From Owenia fusiformis (Eukaryota; Annelida; Polychaeta; Sabellida; Oweniidae), in NCBI GenBank assembly GCA_903813345.2, contig CAIIXF020000001.1, positions 312,001 through 376,000 of the forward strand: a stretch of 64,000 nucleotides of DNA, read 5' to 3'. This document shows positions 32,790-43,611 of the stretch, one piece after another. Each line of letters opens with the position of its first letter. Within the stretch, counting starts at the first letter, position 1. The notes below the pieces were generated by a model. The model did not search any database. It saw nothing but the letters and a program-made list of their open reading frames with translations, and was not told the DNA's origin. Position numbers and translations under genes: made by a program.

Positions 32790-34170
32790 TCTAATCTGCC
32801 ATAGACTTCTTTGTTAAATAACTAGAAATGTGAATATCTGCTGAACACCCTTGTCTGGTCTTAGGGCCTCTATATATATGAAATTGTTTTGGTTCAATTT
32901 TTGTTATTTGCCATAGACTTCATTGTTAAATAACTAGAAATGTGAATATCTGCTGAACACCTTTGTCTGGTCTTAGGGCCTCTATATATGTGAAATTGTT
33001 TTGGTTCAATTTTTGTTATTTGCCATAGACTTCATTGTTAAATAACTAGAAATGTGAATATCTGCTGAACACCCTTGTCTGGTCTTAGGGCCTCTATATA
33101 TATGAAATTGTTTTGGTTCAATCTTTCTTATCTGCCAAAGACTTCATTGTTAAATAACTAGAAATGTGAATATCTGCTGAACACCTTTGTCTGGTCTTAG
33201 GACCTCTGTATATATGAAATAGTTTTGGTTCAATCTTTCTAATCTGCCAAAGACTTCATTGTTAAATAACTAGAAATGTGAATGTCTGCTGAACACCTTT
33301 GTCTGGTCTTAGGGCCTCTATATATGTGAAATAGTTTTGGTTCAATCTTTCTAATCTGCCATAGACTTCATTGTTAAATAACTAGAAATGTGAATATCTG
33401 CTGAACACCTTTGTCTGGTCTTAGGGCCTCTATATATGTGAAATAGTTTTGGTTCAATCTTTCTAATCTGCCATAGACTTCATTGTTAAATAACTAGAAA
33501 TGTGAATATCTGCTGAACACCTTTGTCTGGTCTTAGGACTTCTATATATATGAAATTGTTTTGGTTCAATCTTTCTAATCTGCCATAGACTTCATTGTTT
33601 AATAACTAGAAATGTGAATATCTGCTGAACACCTTTGTCTGGTCTTAGGGCCTCTATATATGTGAAATTGTTTTGGTTCAATTTTTGTTATTTGCCATAG
33701 ACTTCATTGTTAAATAACTAGAAATGTGAATATCTGCTGAACACCCTTGTCTGGTCTTAGGGCCTCTATATATATGAAATTGTTTTGGTTCAATCTTTCT
33801 AATCTGCCAAAGACTTCATTGTTAAATAACTAGAAATGTGAATATCTGCTGAACACCTTTGTCTGGTCTTAGGACCTCTGTATATATGAAATAGTTTTGG
33901 TTCAATCTTTCTAATCTGCCAAAGACTTCATTGTTAAATAACTAGAAATGTGAATGTCTGCTGAACACCTTTGTCTGGTCTTAGGGCCTCTATATATGTG
34001 AAATAGTTTTGGTTCAATCTTTCTAATCTGCCATAGACTTCATTGTTAAATAACTAGAAATGTGAATATCTGCTGAACACCTTTGTCTGGTCTTAGGGCC
34101 TCTATATATGTGAAATAGTTTTGGTTCAATCTTTCTTATCTGCCATACTTCATTGTTAAATACTTGAAAT
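32790..34170 (+). repeat. 112-bp minisatellite, about 12 copies
   Basis: AGACTTCATTGTTAAATAAC recurs at 32803, 32915, 33027, 33139 and onward at exactly 112-bp spacing; other landmarks are TGAATATCTGCTGAACACC and CTCTATATATGTGAAAT. It fills the phase-0 intron inside the block 2 CUB-I. Higher-order identity (for example 32910-33300 against 33690-34000) shows segmental duplication within the array. Confidence 0.95.
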
Positions 34171-34324
34171 GTGAATGCCTACTGGGATAAGGGGCGTACA
34201 AACAGATACTTGTCCCACTGTACTGTACCCAGATGGGGAATTGAATAGTTGTGACACAATACTACTTTTGAAAACATTGATGTTCTTGAATAGTAATTAG
34301 AAATATAGATTTATGACCACCTAC

Positions 34325-34488
34325 CCCAGGGTTCATCTCAAGTGCAGACATTGTAGCTTTGATTCTCCTTCCCTTTGCGCCTGTGATGGTCCACTGGCAG
34401 CTTGTTCCCTTACCATATGGCTTTGGATACCCTGGACTGGTCACTACACCAGCTTTCTGTCCACTTATTTTAGCTCCACAGCTTGAGA
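34325..34488 (-). CDS. Exon 11: block 2 CUB-I, first half
   Basis: A 164-nt exon entering in phase 1 and leaving in phase 0 (CCT GGG|GTAGGT), the only phase change in the gene. It encodes SSCGAKISGQKAGVVTSPGY, CQWTITGAKGRR and ALEMNPG, the first half of a CUB. The second half is exon 12, beyond a 112-bp minisatellite. CUB-I domains of other blocks are not split here. Confidence 0.87.
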
Positions 34489-34541
34489 CTGTGAAAATCA
34501 AAATTTGACGTTCAAACAAATTGTTACAATTTTACAATATA

Positions 34542-35517
34542 CAGGGTGACAAAAAAAAACTGGAACCCATAAATCATCAACTTTCTCGGAAAGTATTATA
34601 CCTACATTCTTCATTTCTTCAGGGTAGAAACTAGACTGAATGCATAACAAAATGACACAACAATGAGTACTGTAGCTTAGATATTAATCATGCCATGGAC
34701 GACAGAAGAAAAGACTTATATTGTGAGAAAGTATATCGAGACAAAATCCTATAAAGAGACACAAACTGCCTCTATGAGAGATCATAGGGCAAGAAGAGCC
34801 CCTTGCAAGTCACAGATCTTTAGGCTTGTACAGAAGTTTGATTCAGAAGGAACTGTAAAACCAACAAAGAAGAAAGGTGACGGTAAACGAACCTATTCGG
34901 GGAGAGAGAGAGGTCTGTCAGAACTTAAGACAACTCAACAGTCAACTCAGCACGTTACATCCCTAACGTTCAAAAGTTTTGGAGAGCGCTGGGAAGACAA
35001 GGTGACTTGAGAAGGGACCAGCAATGGTTCCAACAAGATGGTGCCACACCCCACACCTCAAATGAGTTCATTCGATGGCTTCAGGCTCACTGTGGTGATC
35101 GATTAATCAGTCACCATACTCGCCACATCTGCCCCCCCTCCCCTGATTTGAACCCCCCAGATTTTTATCTGTGGGGGTATCTCAAGGATAATGTGTAAAC
35201 AGATAGTCCACTGACCATTGATGACCTCAAACTCAACATTGGAAGACTAATTAGAGATATAGACAGAGATGAATGCAGTAGGGTCATTGACAATTTTGCA
35301 AGAAGAATCCAGCTCTGCATTTAACGTCATGGTGCACATTTGGAGCACATTATCTTATCGTCCCTCATTTGGAGACTAATTGAGCTACAATGCTAAAACT
35401 TTATCATCTTGTCATACATTCAGTTGACTATACATGTACCAAATAACTAAGCTCAATATGCATCATTGAAGAAGTTATTAAGACTTAAGTGGGTTCCAGT
35501 TTTTTTTTGTCACCCTG
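34542..35517 (+). mobile_element. Mariner-superfamily element, internally deleted
   Basis: Terminal inverted repeats start CAGGGTGACAAAAAAAAACT on the left and mirror this on the right, with TA on both sides (34540-34541, 35518-35519). It is 976 bp long, shorter than usual for full elements of this group, and carries a broken transposase. It lies in the intron between exons 11 and 10. Confidence 0.93.
34690..35325 (+). pseudogene. Degenerate DUF4817-type mariner transposase
   Basis: The N-terminal part (34690-35010) has the helix-turn-helix start WTTEEKTYIVRKYIETKSYK and SQIFRLVQKFDSEGTVKPT. A large part of the middle is missing. A second frame (35007-35198) holds WFQQDGATPHTS and SPDLNPPDFYLWGYLKDNV, the second and third catalytic segments of the DDE/D domain. 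After a stop the tail continues as LNIGRLIRDID and CSRVIDNFARR. The first catalytic Asp lies in the missing part. It cannot be active. Confidence 0.9.
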
Positions 35518-35785
35518 TATTTTGTTTTCATCATTTCATTTCATTCTATTCTGCATCTTAAATCTACAATTACACCTTAATTAATTTTGCAGAAAATAAA
35601 ATTAGGATTGTTAGGAAAACATTGGCATGTTTTACGTTCTGTTTAATTTGTACAGTATTCCTTACAGGCACACCACTGGTAGAAATATCATAGTGTGCAT
35701 TATGAAAAGTATATGTCGAAAATCTCAATTACTTTGAATTCTAGATCACTCAATAAATGTTATGTTAGGCATGTTGCATACTTAC

Positions 35786-35854
35786 ATGTAGGAAGTGTTG
35801 TGGTTGACATGACCATCTTGGTTGTTGTCTTAAAAGTCGTCATGGTAGTTGTGG
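35786..35854 (-). CDS. Exon 10: Thr-rich linker between blocks 1 and 2
   Basis: A 69-nt phase 1-1 exon with no domain, reading TTTMTTFKTTTKMVMS then TTTLPT, so over half threonine. It lies between CTAG and T|GTAAGT and keeps the frame. Thr-rich stretches also occupy the S6 to CUB-I junctions of blocks 2-3, 3-4 and 4-5, which supports its being real. Such linkers are usually O-glycosylated and extended. Being 69 nt, it could be skipped without frame loss. Confidence 0.72.
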
Positions 35855-35994
35855 CTAGAATCATGAAATGAAAATATGTACATGTCTGTATTCTGATTCA
35901 AATTAACAATAGTACATACTAATAACTCGAATGTTCAAATTAAAATTGTACTATGTAGATCTGGGCTGTGTCTCTACAGCATTCAAAGATGAAT

Positions 35995-38900
35995 TTAATT
36001 GAAGGAGGGTGTAATGGGAGGACCAGATTGTCTCTTTATTGTTCTTATTGAAGGAGGGTGTAATGGGAGGACCAGATTGCCTCTTTATTGTTCTTATTGA
36101 AGGAGGGTGTAATGGGAGGACCAGATTGCCTCTTTATTGTTCTTATTGAAGGAGGATGTAATGGGAGGCCCAGATTGCCTCTTTATTGTTCTTATTGAAG
36201 GAGGGTGTAATGGGAGGACCAGATTGCCTCTTCATTGTTCTTATTGAACAAGGGTGTAATGGGAGGACCAGATTGCCTCTTAATTGTTCTTATTGAGGGA
36301 GGGTGTAATGGGAGGACCAGATTGCCTCTTTATTGTTCTGATTGAACAAGGGTGTAATGGGAGGACCAGATTGTCTCTTTATTGTTCTTATTGAAGGAGG
36401 GTGTAATGGGAGGACCAGATTGCCTCTTTATTGTTCTTATTGAAGGAGGGTGTTATTGGAGGACCAGATTGTCTCTTTATTGTTCTTATTGAAGGAGGGT
36501 GTAATGGGAGGACCAGATTGTCTCTTTATTGTTCTTATTGAAGGAGGGTGTAATGGGAGGACCAGATAGTCTCTTTATTGTTCTTATTGAAGGAGGGTGT
36601 AATGGGAGGACCAGATTGCCTCTTTATTGTTCTTATTGAAGGAGGGTGTAATGGGAGGACCAGATTCTCTCTTTATAGTTCTTATTGAAGGAGGATGTAA
36701 TGGGAGGACCAGATTGCCTCTTTATTGTTCTCATTGAAGGAGGATGTAATGGGAGGACCAGATTGCCTCTTAATTGTTTTTATTGAACAAGGGTGTAATG
36801 GGAGGACCAGATTGTCTCTTTATTGTTCTTATTGAAGGAGGGTGTAATGGGAGAACCAGATTGCCTCTTTATTGTTCTTATTGAAGGAGGGTGTAATGGG
36901 AGAACCAGATTGCCTCTTTATTGTTCTTATTGAAGGAGGGTGTAATGGGAGGACCAGATTCTCTCTTTATAGTTCTTATTGAAGGAGGATGTAATGGGAG
37001 GACCAGATTGCCTCTTTATTGTTCTCATTGAAGGAGGATGTAATGGGAGGACCAGATTGCCTCTTAATTGTTTTTATTGAACAAGGGTGTAATGGGAGGA
37101 CCAGATTGTCTCTTTATTGTTCTTATTGAAGGAGGGTGTAATGGGATGCCCAGATTGCCTCTTTATTGTTCTTATTAAAGGAGGGTGTAATTGGAGGACA
37201 AGATTGCCTCTTTATTGTTCTTATTGAAGGAGGGTGTAATGGGAGGACCAGATTGCCTCTTTATTGTTCTTATTGAAGGAGGATGTAATGGGAGGACCAG
37301 ATAGTCTCTTTATTGTTCTTATTGAAGGAGGGTGTAATGGGATGCCCAGATTGCCTCTTTATTGTTCTTATTGATGGAGGGTGTTATGGGAGGACCAGAT
37401 TGCCTCTTTATTGTTCTTATTGAAGGAGGGTGTAATGGGAGGACCAGATTGCCTCTTTATTGTTCTTATTGAAGGAGGGTGTAATGGGAGGACCAGATTG
37501 CCTCTTTATTGTTCTTATTGAAGGAGGGTGTAATGGGAGGACCAGATTGCCTCTTAATTGTTCTTATTGAAGGAGGATGTAATGGGAGGACCAGATTGCC
37601 TCTTAATTGTTCTTATTGAAGGAGGGTGTAATGGGAGGACCAGATCGCCTCTTTATTGTTCTTATTGAAGGAGGGTGTAATGGGAGGACCAGATTGTCTC
37701 TTTATTGTTCTTATTGAAGGAGGGTGTAATGGGAGGACCAGATTGCCTCTTTATTGTTCTTATTGAAGGAGGGTGTAATGGGAGGACCAGATTGCCTCTT
37801 AATTGTTCTTATTGAAGGAGGGTGTAATGGGAGGACCAGATTGCCTCTTAATTGTTCTTATGGAAGGAGGGTGTTATGGGAGGACCAGATTGCCTCGTTA
37901 TTGTTCTTATTGAACAAGGGTGTTATGGGAGGACCAGATTGCCTCTTAATTGTTCTTATTGAAGGAGGATGTAATGGGAGGACGAGATTGCCTCTTTATT
38001 GTTCTTATTGAAGGAGGGTGTAATGGGAGGACCAGATTGCCTCTTTATTGTTCTTATTGAAGGAGGGTGTTATGGGAGGACCAGATTGCCTCTTCATTGT
38101 TCTTATTGAACAAGGGTGTAATGGGAGGACCATATTGCCTCTTAATTGTTCTTATTGAAGGAGGATGTAATGGGAGGACCAGATTGCCTCTTAATTGTTC
38201 TTATTGAAGGAGGATGTAATGGGAGGACCAGATTGCCTCTTTATTGTTCTTATTGAAGGAGGGTGTTATTGGAGGACCAGATTGCCTCTTCATTGTTCTT
38301 ATTGATGGAGGGTGTAATGGGAGGACCAGATTGCCTCTTTATTGTTCTTATTGAAGGAGGGTGTAATGGGAGGACCAGATAGTCTCTTTATTGTTCTTAT
38401 TGAAGGAGGGTGTAATGGGATGCCCAGATTGCCTCTTTATTGTTCTTATTGAAGGAGGGTGTTATTGGAGGACCAGATTGCCTCTTTATTGTTCTTATTG
38501 AAGGAGGGTGTTATTGGAGGACCAGATTGCCTCTTATTGAAGGAGGGTGTTATTGGAGGACCAGATTGCCTCTTAATTGTTCTTATTGAACAAGGGTGTA
38601 ATGGGAGGACCAGATTGCCTCTTTATTGTTCTTATTGAAGGAGGGTGTAATGGGATGCCCAGATTGCCTCTTTATTGTTCTTATTGATGGAGGGTGTAAT
38701 TGGAGGACAAGATTGCCATATACATGTAGTTCATTGTTTTCAGCTCTTTGTGTTCTCATTGAAGGAGGGTGTAATGGGATGCCCAGATTGCCTCTTTATT
38801 GTTCTTATTGAAGGAGGGTGTTATTGGAGGACCAGATTGCCTCTTTATTGTTCTTATTGATGGAGGGTGTAATGGGAGGACCAGATTGCCTCTTTATTGT

Positions 38901-39268
38901 TCTTATTGAAGGAGGGTGTAATGGGAGGACCAGATAGTCTCTTTATTGTTCTTATTGAAGGAGGGTGTAATGGGATGCCCAGATTGCCTCTTTATTGTTC
39001 TTATTGAAGGAGGGTGTTATTGGAGGACCAGATTGCCTCTTTATTGTTCTTATTGAAGGAGGGTGTTATTGGAGGACCAGATTGCCTCTTAATTGTTCTT
39101 ATTGAACAAGGGTGTAATGGGAGGACCAGATTGCCTCTTTATTGTTCTTATTGAAGGAGGGTGTAATGGGATGCCCAGATTGCCTCTTTATTGTTCTTAT
39201 TGATGGAGGGTGTAATTGGAGGACAAGATTGCCATATACATGTAGTTCATTGTTTTCAGCTCTTTGTG
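35995..39268 (+). repeat. 49-bp minisatellite, about 66 copies
   Basis: The unit holds GGAGGGTGTAATGGGAGGAC, CAGATTGCCTCTTTATTG and TTCTTATTGAA, spaced 49 bp with few indels. It fills most of the intron between exons 10 and 9. The array-end flank (GCCATATACATGTAGTTCAT, then CAGCTCTTTGTGTTC) appears both at the true end (39231) and inside the array (38715). Plus frames are repeat translations. Confidence 0.95.
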
Positions 39269-39816
39269 TTCACATGGAAATGTGTGCTTCCCATGATCTC
39301 TGTGGTAATTTTATTTTAATATGAGGTACACTATGTTCAGATTCATATGATGATTGTATACATGAGATTTCTAACATTTACAATTGAGGAGATTGTATTC
39401 AAATTTATCAGAGATCTAGATTCGGAGATTATTCCCACTTCTATTTTGCATTCATATTTACAGATGGATAGATTGTTAAGTAATGGATAGAATATTATGA
39501 TTTTAAGAGTTTGAACTCAGAATGAAGTCATGGTAAAATGTTCACTTATAATCCTCCATGTCTCCCTATAGCATTGTAGAGCATCCATAGCCAGTTACAA
39601 AAATATGTAAATATGCTGTGTTTATTTTCCGTGTTTGTTGTTTTACCTTCCTTGCAAGACAATTTTCAATTTTGACCTGACGGAAAACAAAGAATTTAAG
39701 TCAATTGGCCTTATCGAAGTCTCAGACCATTATAAATGCAAAACATTTTGGTTGACTTTACGATCATAGTCACAGAGACTACCCCTTTATGCGTATGTAT
39801 AATGTGACTGAAGTAC

Positions 39817-40026
39817 CTGGTGGGGGTTGTGTGGGGTCACCTGGGGAACAGTCTCTTACATCAGAATCCCATCTCCCATCAGAACCACAAGTCACAGTAA
39901 AGTTCTGTCTCAGTTGAATATTGTAGCCAAACTTACAGTAGAATGTCACAGTGTCTCCATAGTAGTCACCAGTTTGTACAGCTTTGGAGTTCTTGGTATC
40001 AAGGCTAAACACTTTGCATTTCACCA
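39817..40026 (-). CDS. Exon 9: block 1 sushi S6 with Pro-rich tail
   Basis: A 210-nt phase 1-1 exon: VKCKVFSLDTKNSKAVQTG, FYCKFGYNIQLR, VTCGSDGRWDSDVRDC, followed by a linker SPGDPTQPPPG. A second, weaker in-frame donor after DCSPG (GTGACC) would remove the linker. The tail begins the block 1-2 linker that exon 10 continues. Confidence 0.85.
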
Positions 40027-40298
40027 CTGTAACAATGTTAACAAATAGTGACTGCCATTTAGGGCAATAGTAAAAAATCATTTCCTCAATTTTCAAAAGG
40101 AAAATGCATTCATCATTTACACTACTTTGAAAAATAAGGGATGTGGTACTGACAAGGAAAATACATGTTCACAGCAATCAAAATATTAAGGAGTCACCTA
40201 AATGGATGGTTCTATCTTCAATTTCCACATTTTCAGATTTTTTGACAATTCTGAGTTAAAAGATATAAACACCTATTGTAAAATACCATTATACTTAC

Positions 40299-40472
40299 AT
40301 TTGCAGTAAGGTGCTTTTCCTGTCCATTGTCCAGTTCCCCCACATGTCCTGGAAGAAGCTCCTTCTAAGACATACCCGCTCTGACATGTGTAGTTAACAG
40401 TGCTACCATATGAGTTCCCACTCAGCACAAAATCTGAGAATGGTCTCTTGTATGGATAGGGGCAGAGTATTA
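40299..40472 (-). CDS. Exon 8: block 1 sushi S5
   Basis: A 174-nt exon between TTTCAG and T|GTAAGT: ILCPYPYKRPFSDFVLSG, NSYGSTVNYTCQSGYVLEGA, RTCGGTGQWTGKAPYCK. It is a close relative of the block 2 S5 (26884-27057), which has the same CPYPYKRPFS start. Blocks 3 and 4 instead use a PDANFDTDV type at this position. Confidence 0.9.
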
Positions 40473-40722
40473 CTGAAATAATTAAACCCTTAAGGTGTAA
40501 TAAAATACATTTTTAGCATGATTTGAAACTTGCTCCCATGCTTTATTCCTGATAATTTCATTTAGACGATTATTCATCCATATTCTGCAAAGCCTTTTTC
40601 AGTAAAAGTGTGATTAATTTTTTTAGAGTTGGCCATTTGATTAAAGCAATTAATAAACAGAATATCAGCCATAGTGTATACTGACATAAATGAGACAGAA
40701 AGTGTAATAGTTCTGAATGTAC

Positions 40723-40899
40723 CTCTACATGTGGGTGGAGAACCATCCCATGAGCCAGTCTTGCCACATCTTCTTACTGATCCTCCTCTCAGCTTGTACC
40801 CCTCATTACAACTATAGGTAGCAGTATTACCAAATGCAGTGCCATCTATCTTCACCTGACCATATAAAGGTGGAGTCAAGTTGCTTGGGCATTTGACAC
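40723..40899 (-). CDS. Exon 7: block 1 sushi S4
   Basis: A 177-nt phase 1-1 exon: VKCPSNLTPPLYGQVKIDG, TAFGNTATYSCNEGYKLRGG, RRCGKTGSWDGSPPTCRG. S4 domains share G-x-V-x-I/V-D-G-x-x-F/Y-GN before Cys2. The acceptor follows TTTTTAG; the donor is G|GTACAT, acceptable but not strong. Confidence 0.89.
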
Positions 40900-41722
40900 C
40901 TAAAAATAAAGTAAGAAATATGTAGGATATATTAGATTCTAGGTATACAGAAGAATCAAGGAGATGTAATAATTAAATTGACTTTACCATAACCTGTAAC
41001 ACCGCAATCTCCAAATCAACAGAAAGTATAAAATGCATTGTAAAAGCTACATGTATGAAAAACTTATTCGAGTCTCTTGGTTGAACATCAGGGCATTTGG
41101 AACAATGTGTACTTAAGAAAAATTCTATTTTAAAAATATTCTGCTATTTTTTAAAACATCTGTTGTTAACTTTATCTTAATGCTGAATAGTGAAAAAACA
41201 AGATGGCCGTTATAACTGAAAGTTTGTTATGAAGTACAGAATTGTAGCAATGTTGTTATTTTATGCAATAACAGAAGTTTAAAACAAGTGCTCCTAAAAG
41301 GTAATGTAAAGGCAGATCTTCCAGGATAACAATACAAAACAACCTCAAATTTAGATTATGTGTAGCTACTAGACCAATGTCACACCACAAGTGTGAGGTA
41401 ACATATTTTACATGACCATTCTCATACCAGAAAGTGGAAAAATCTGACCATTCCAATACCTCAAAAGTAATAATTTTAGGGGGCATTCTCATTCCAGATC
41501 CAGATCTAATGCCAGTGGTGGTGTTAAGTTTGAGGTAAGAAATATGTGTGGCCTGAGATGGCTTTGGCACTAGATAAGGCTTTTCTTGAAAGCCCCATGG
41601 TAAAATCTAATATTAGAAGCCCAGGATTAGTACCCGGGTATTAGAAGAGTCTCACTTCATCATTTGCATGGGAACATCTCAAGGGAAACTTCTGGGGGGA
41701 CCCATATTCTCAGAACACTTAC
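40900..41722. other. Intron, nothing recognised
   Basis: 823 bp between S4 and S3 of block 1. Contains only chance frames. Confidence 0.5.
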
Positions 41723-41908
41723 TCTCACAAGTGGGAAGGTTTCCGCTCCAGAGATCACTAGCCTGACAAGTGAGTGTGGCAAAGCCAGAGATGGTGTATC
41801 CATCATTACACAGGAAGCTAACAGTTGCCCCAGTTCTGAAGTCATTCCCAGTACGTTTACCATTGCTTGGCTCTCCAGGGTCTCCGCAGCTGCCTGTTGC
41901 ACCTGAGC
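41723..41908 (-). CDS. Exon 6: block 1 sushi S3
   Basis: A 186-nt phase 1-1 exon: a short SGATG lead, then SCGDPGEPSNGKRTGNDF, FLCNDGYTISG, LTCQASDLWSG, PTCES. S3 domains in all blocks start with a small Gly/Ser/Pro lead and CGDPGDPVNGxRxGxxF, which makes them recognisable as positional equivalents. The preceding intron carries the 42.5-46.0 kb foldback cluster. Confidence 0.9.
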
Positions 41909-42511
41909 CTGAAGCAAAAATACACACAGAGGCTTATACTAGTTTCAAAAAGTTGATGAACTTTGAATCGATAGGAGAATTCATTCCAACCACTGAGGAT
42001 CAGAGATAGACGCCCTTGCGGCCTTGCTAAATTTTCTTCATCCGAAGATGAACTCGGAAAAATATATTCATACTGTACATGAATATGTCTTGGACTGCTT
42101 CTTAATTGGCTCATAAAGTCTGTAGCCTCTTGGGATATTTTGATGCTTTTCAGCCATGTTAAAAAAAATTATAAAAAATGTGGCTGATAGTGATAGAAGA
42201 CGAAAATCCGTGGGTGAAGTAGGCCTAGAAATTTGAACATTATTAGTATGTAAATTACTTAACACTGTTACAACAGTATCATACGACAACACGACTTCTG
42301 AATTATGTTCTCTGGAGTTTATTACAACTTCGTACCTATAAACCAACAATGCGGATCCCAGTATTTATTCACATTTCTTACTGAGAAATTCGTGTAAACA
42401 TCGTAAAGAACATTTAAAAATGGCGGTCTAATGAGACGGAAGACTATAGCATTTAACCGAACGGAAAGACTTGATGGATTACCGAACGTAGATTTATACC
42501 GACGGATATGC

Positions 42512-42662
42512 GTAAAGATAAGTTCACACCAACGGCGCTTTGATGGCGCTTTAAAACGCCAAATGGGGGACAAGAAATATTATATCAAAATCAGGGATTG
42601 ATCGCTGGCTCGGGGTCATTGTAAAAGTTGTATGGAATATCACGCCGTCGGTGTGAAGTTAG
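42512..42662. mobile_element. Foldback element, GTTCACACC family (copy 1)
   Basis: Left tip AAGTTCACACCAACGGCGCT, right tip CACGCCGTCGGTGTGAAGTT then AGCTTAA. Tips match the other family members at 43612-46013. The right tip abuts the CCATGGGC element. Confidence 0.75.
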
Positions 42663-42667
42663 CTTAA

Positions 42668-43211
42668 CCATGGGCTTTCAACTAGAAGGGTATGCAACTC
42701 TATGTAATAACATGAGACCTTCAAAATGAGCAATGACATGCTTCCCTTTTATGGCAATATTTCAAAAAGTATTAGATAAATGTATATGTTTTAGTATTAT
42801 TTTGAATAAAAATCAATTTTTAATATGATTTAAGCATAAAATATATTCAATATCATATAAAAGTAAACAAAAGACTGGAGACCAATAAGAATAAGAGTTA
42901 TCAAGATGTTCTCTTTGAGTATTGCATTGTGGGTAATTATTCAAGAACACATTCCAATAAAAAGATAATTTGTGGGAGAATGTTCACTTTCTGTATTGTC
43001 ATAATTAGGATGAATTCCAATTTTTATTAAATTATCAAGATGTATGTAAAAGATCATGTTTTTATTTTTGAGTTATTTCTTTAAATCATCAATAAAAAGT
43101 ACAAAATAAGATTTTCTTGGAATGTGTACATTCTCCAATTTTGAAAACCCATGGCAATGTTTATGTATGAAATATGGGAAGTTGCCTACCCTTCTAGTTG
43201 AAAGCCCATGG
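42668..43211. mobile_element. MITE with CCATGGGCTTTCAACTAGAA ends
   Basis: A 544-bp element whose left end CCATGGGCTTTCAACTAGAA and following GGGTA are exactly mirrored at the right (TTCTAGTTGAAAGCCCATGG). CTTAA flanks both sides (42663-42667, 43212-43216), a 5-bp target duplication. It sits exactly at the edge of a GTTCACACC element. No transposase frame. Confidence 0.88.
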
Positions 43212-43611
43212 CTTAACAAAACTGAAGAGCTTGTAACTCATGGTAACAATCTTGCATTCTGATACTCTGATCTTTCCGTTTCACCTGAAACATGATCTTA
43301 GGGCTGAGAAGAAATGAGATCATGGTTTATGATGATGACACTCAGACAGTCTAAATTGACTCTTGTTATATAGTAAGCTTGAAAACTTTCTCATTTTTGG
43401 ATGATGTGGGCTGTTCCATCTGACTTTTACACCCGCTCTCAGCCTTTAAAATCAACCATGTGCCAAAGGATATTTATGTCCAATGTCGGAGTCTTTAGTC
43501 CTAACGATATATTGTCAATCCCGGTTGTTTCCTATTATCAAATAAGGGCTTTTTGCGAGATCAAATGAATTATGTTACCATTAATTTGTAGTGCGTATGC
43601 ATATTTGTTAA

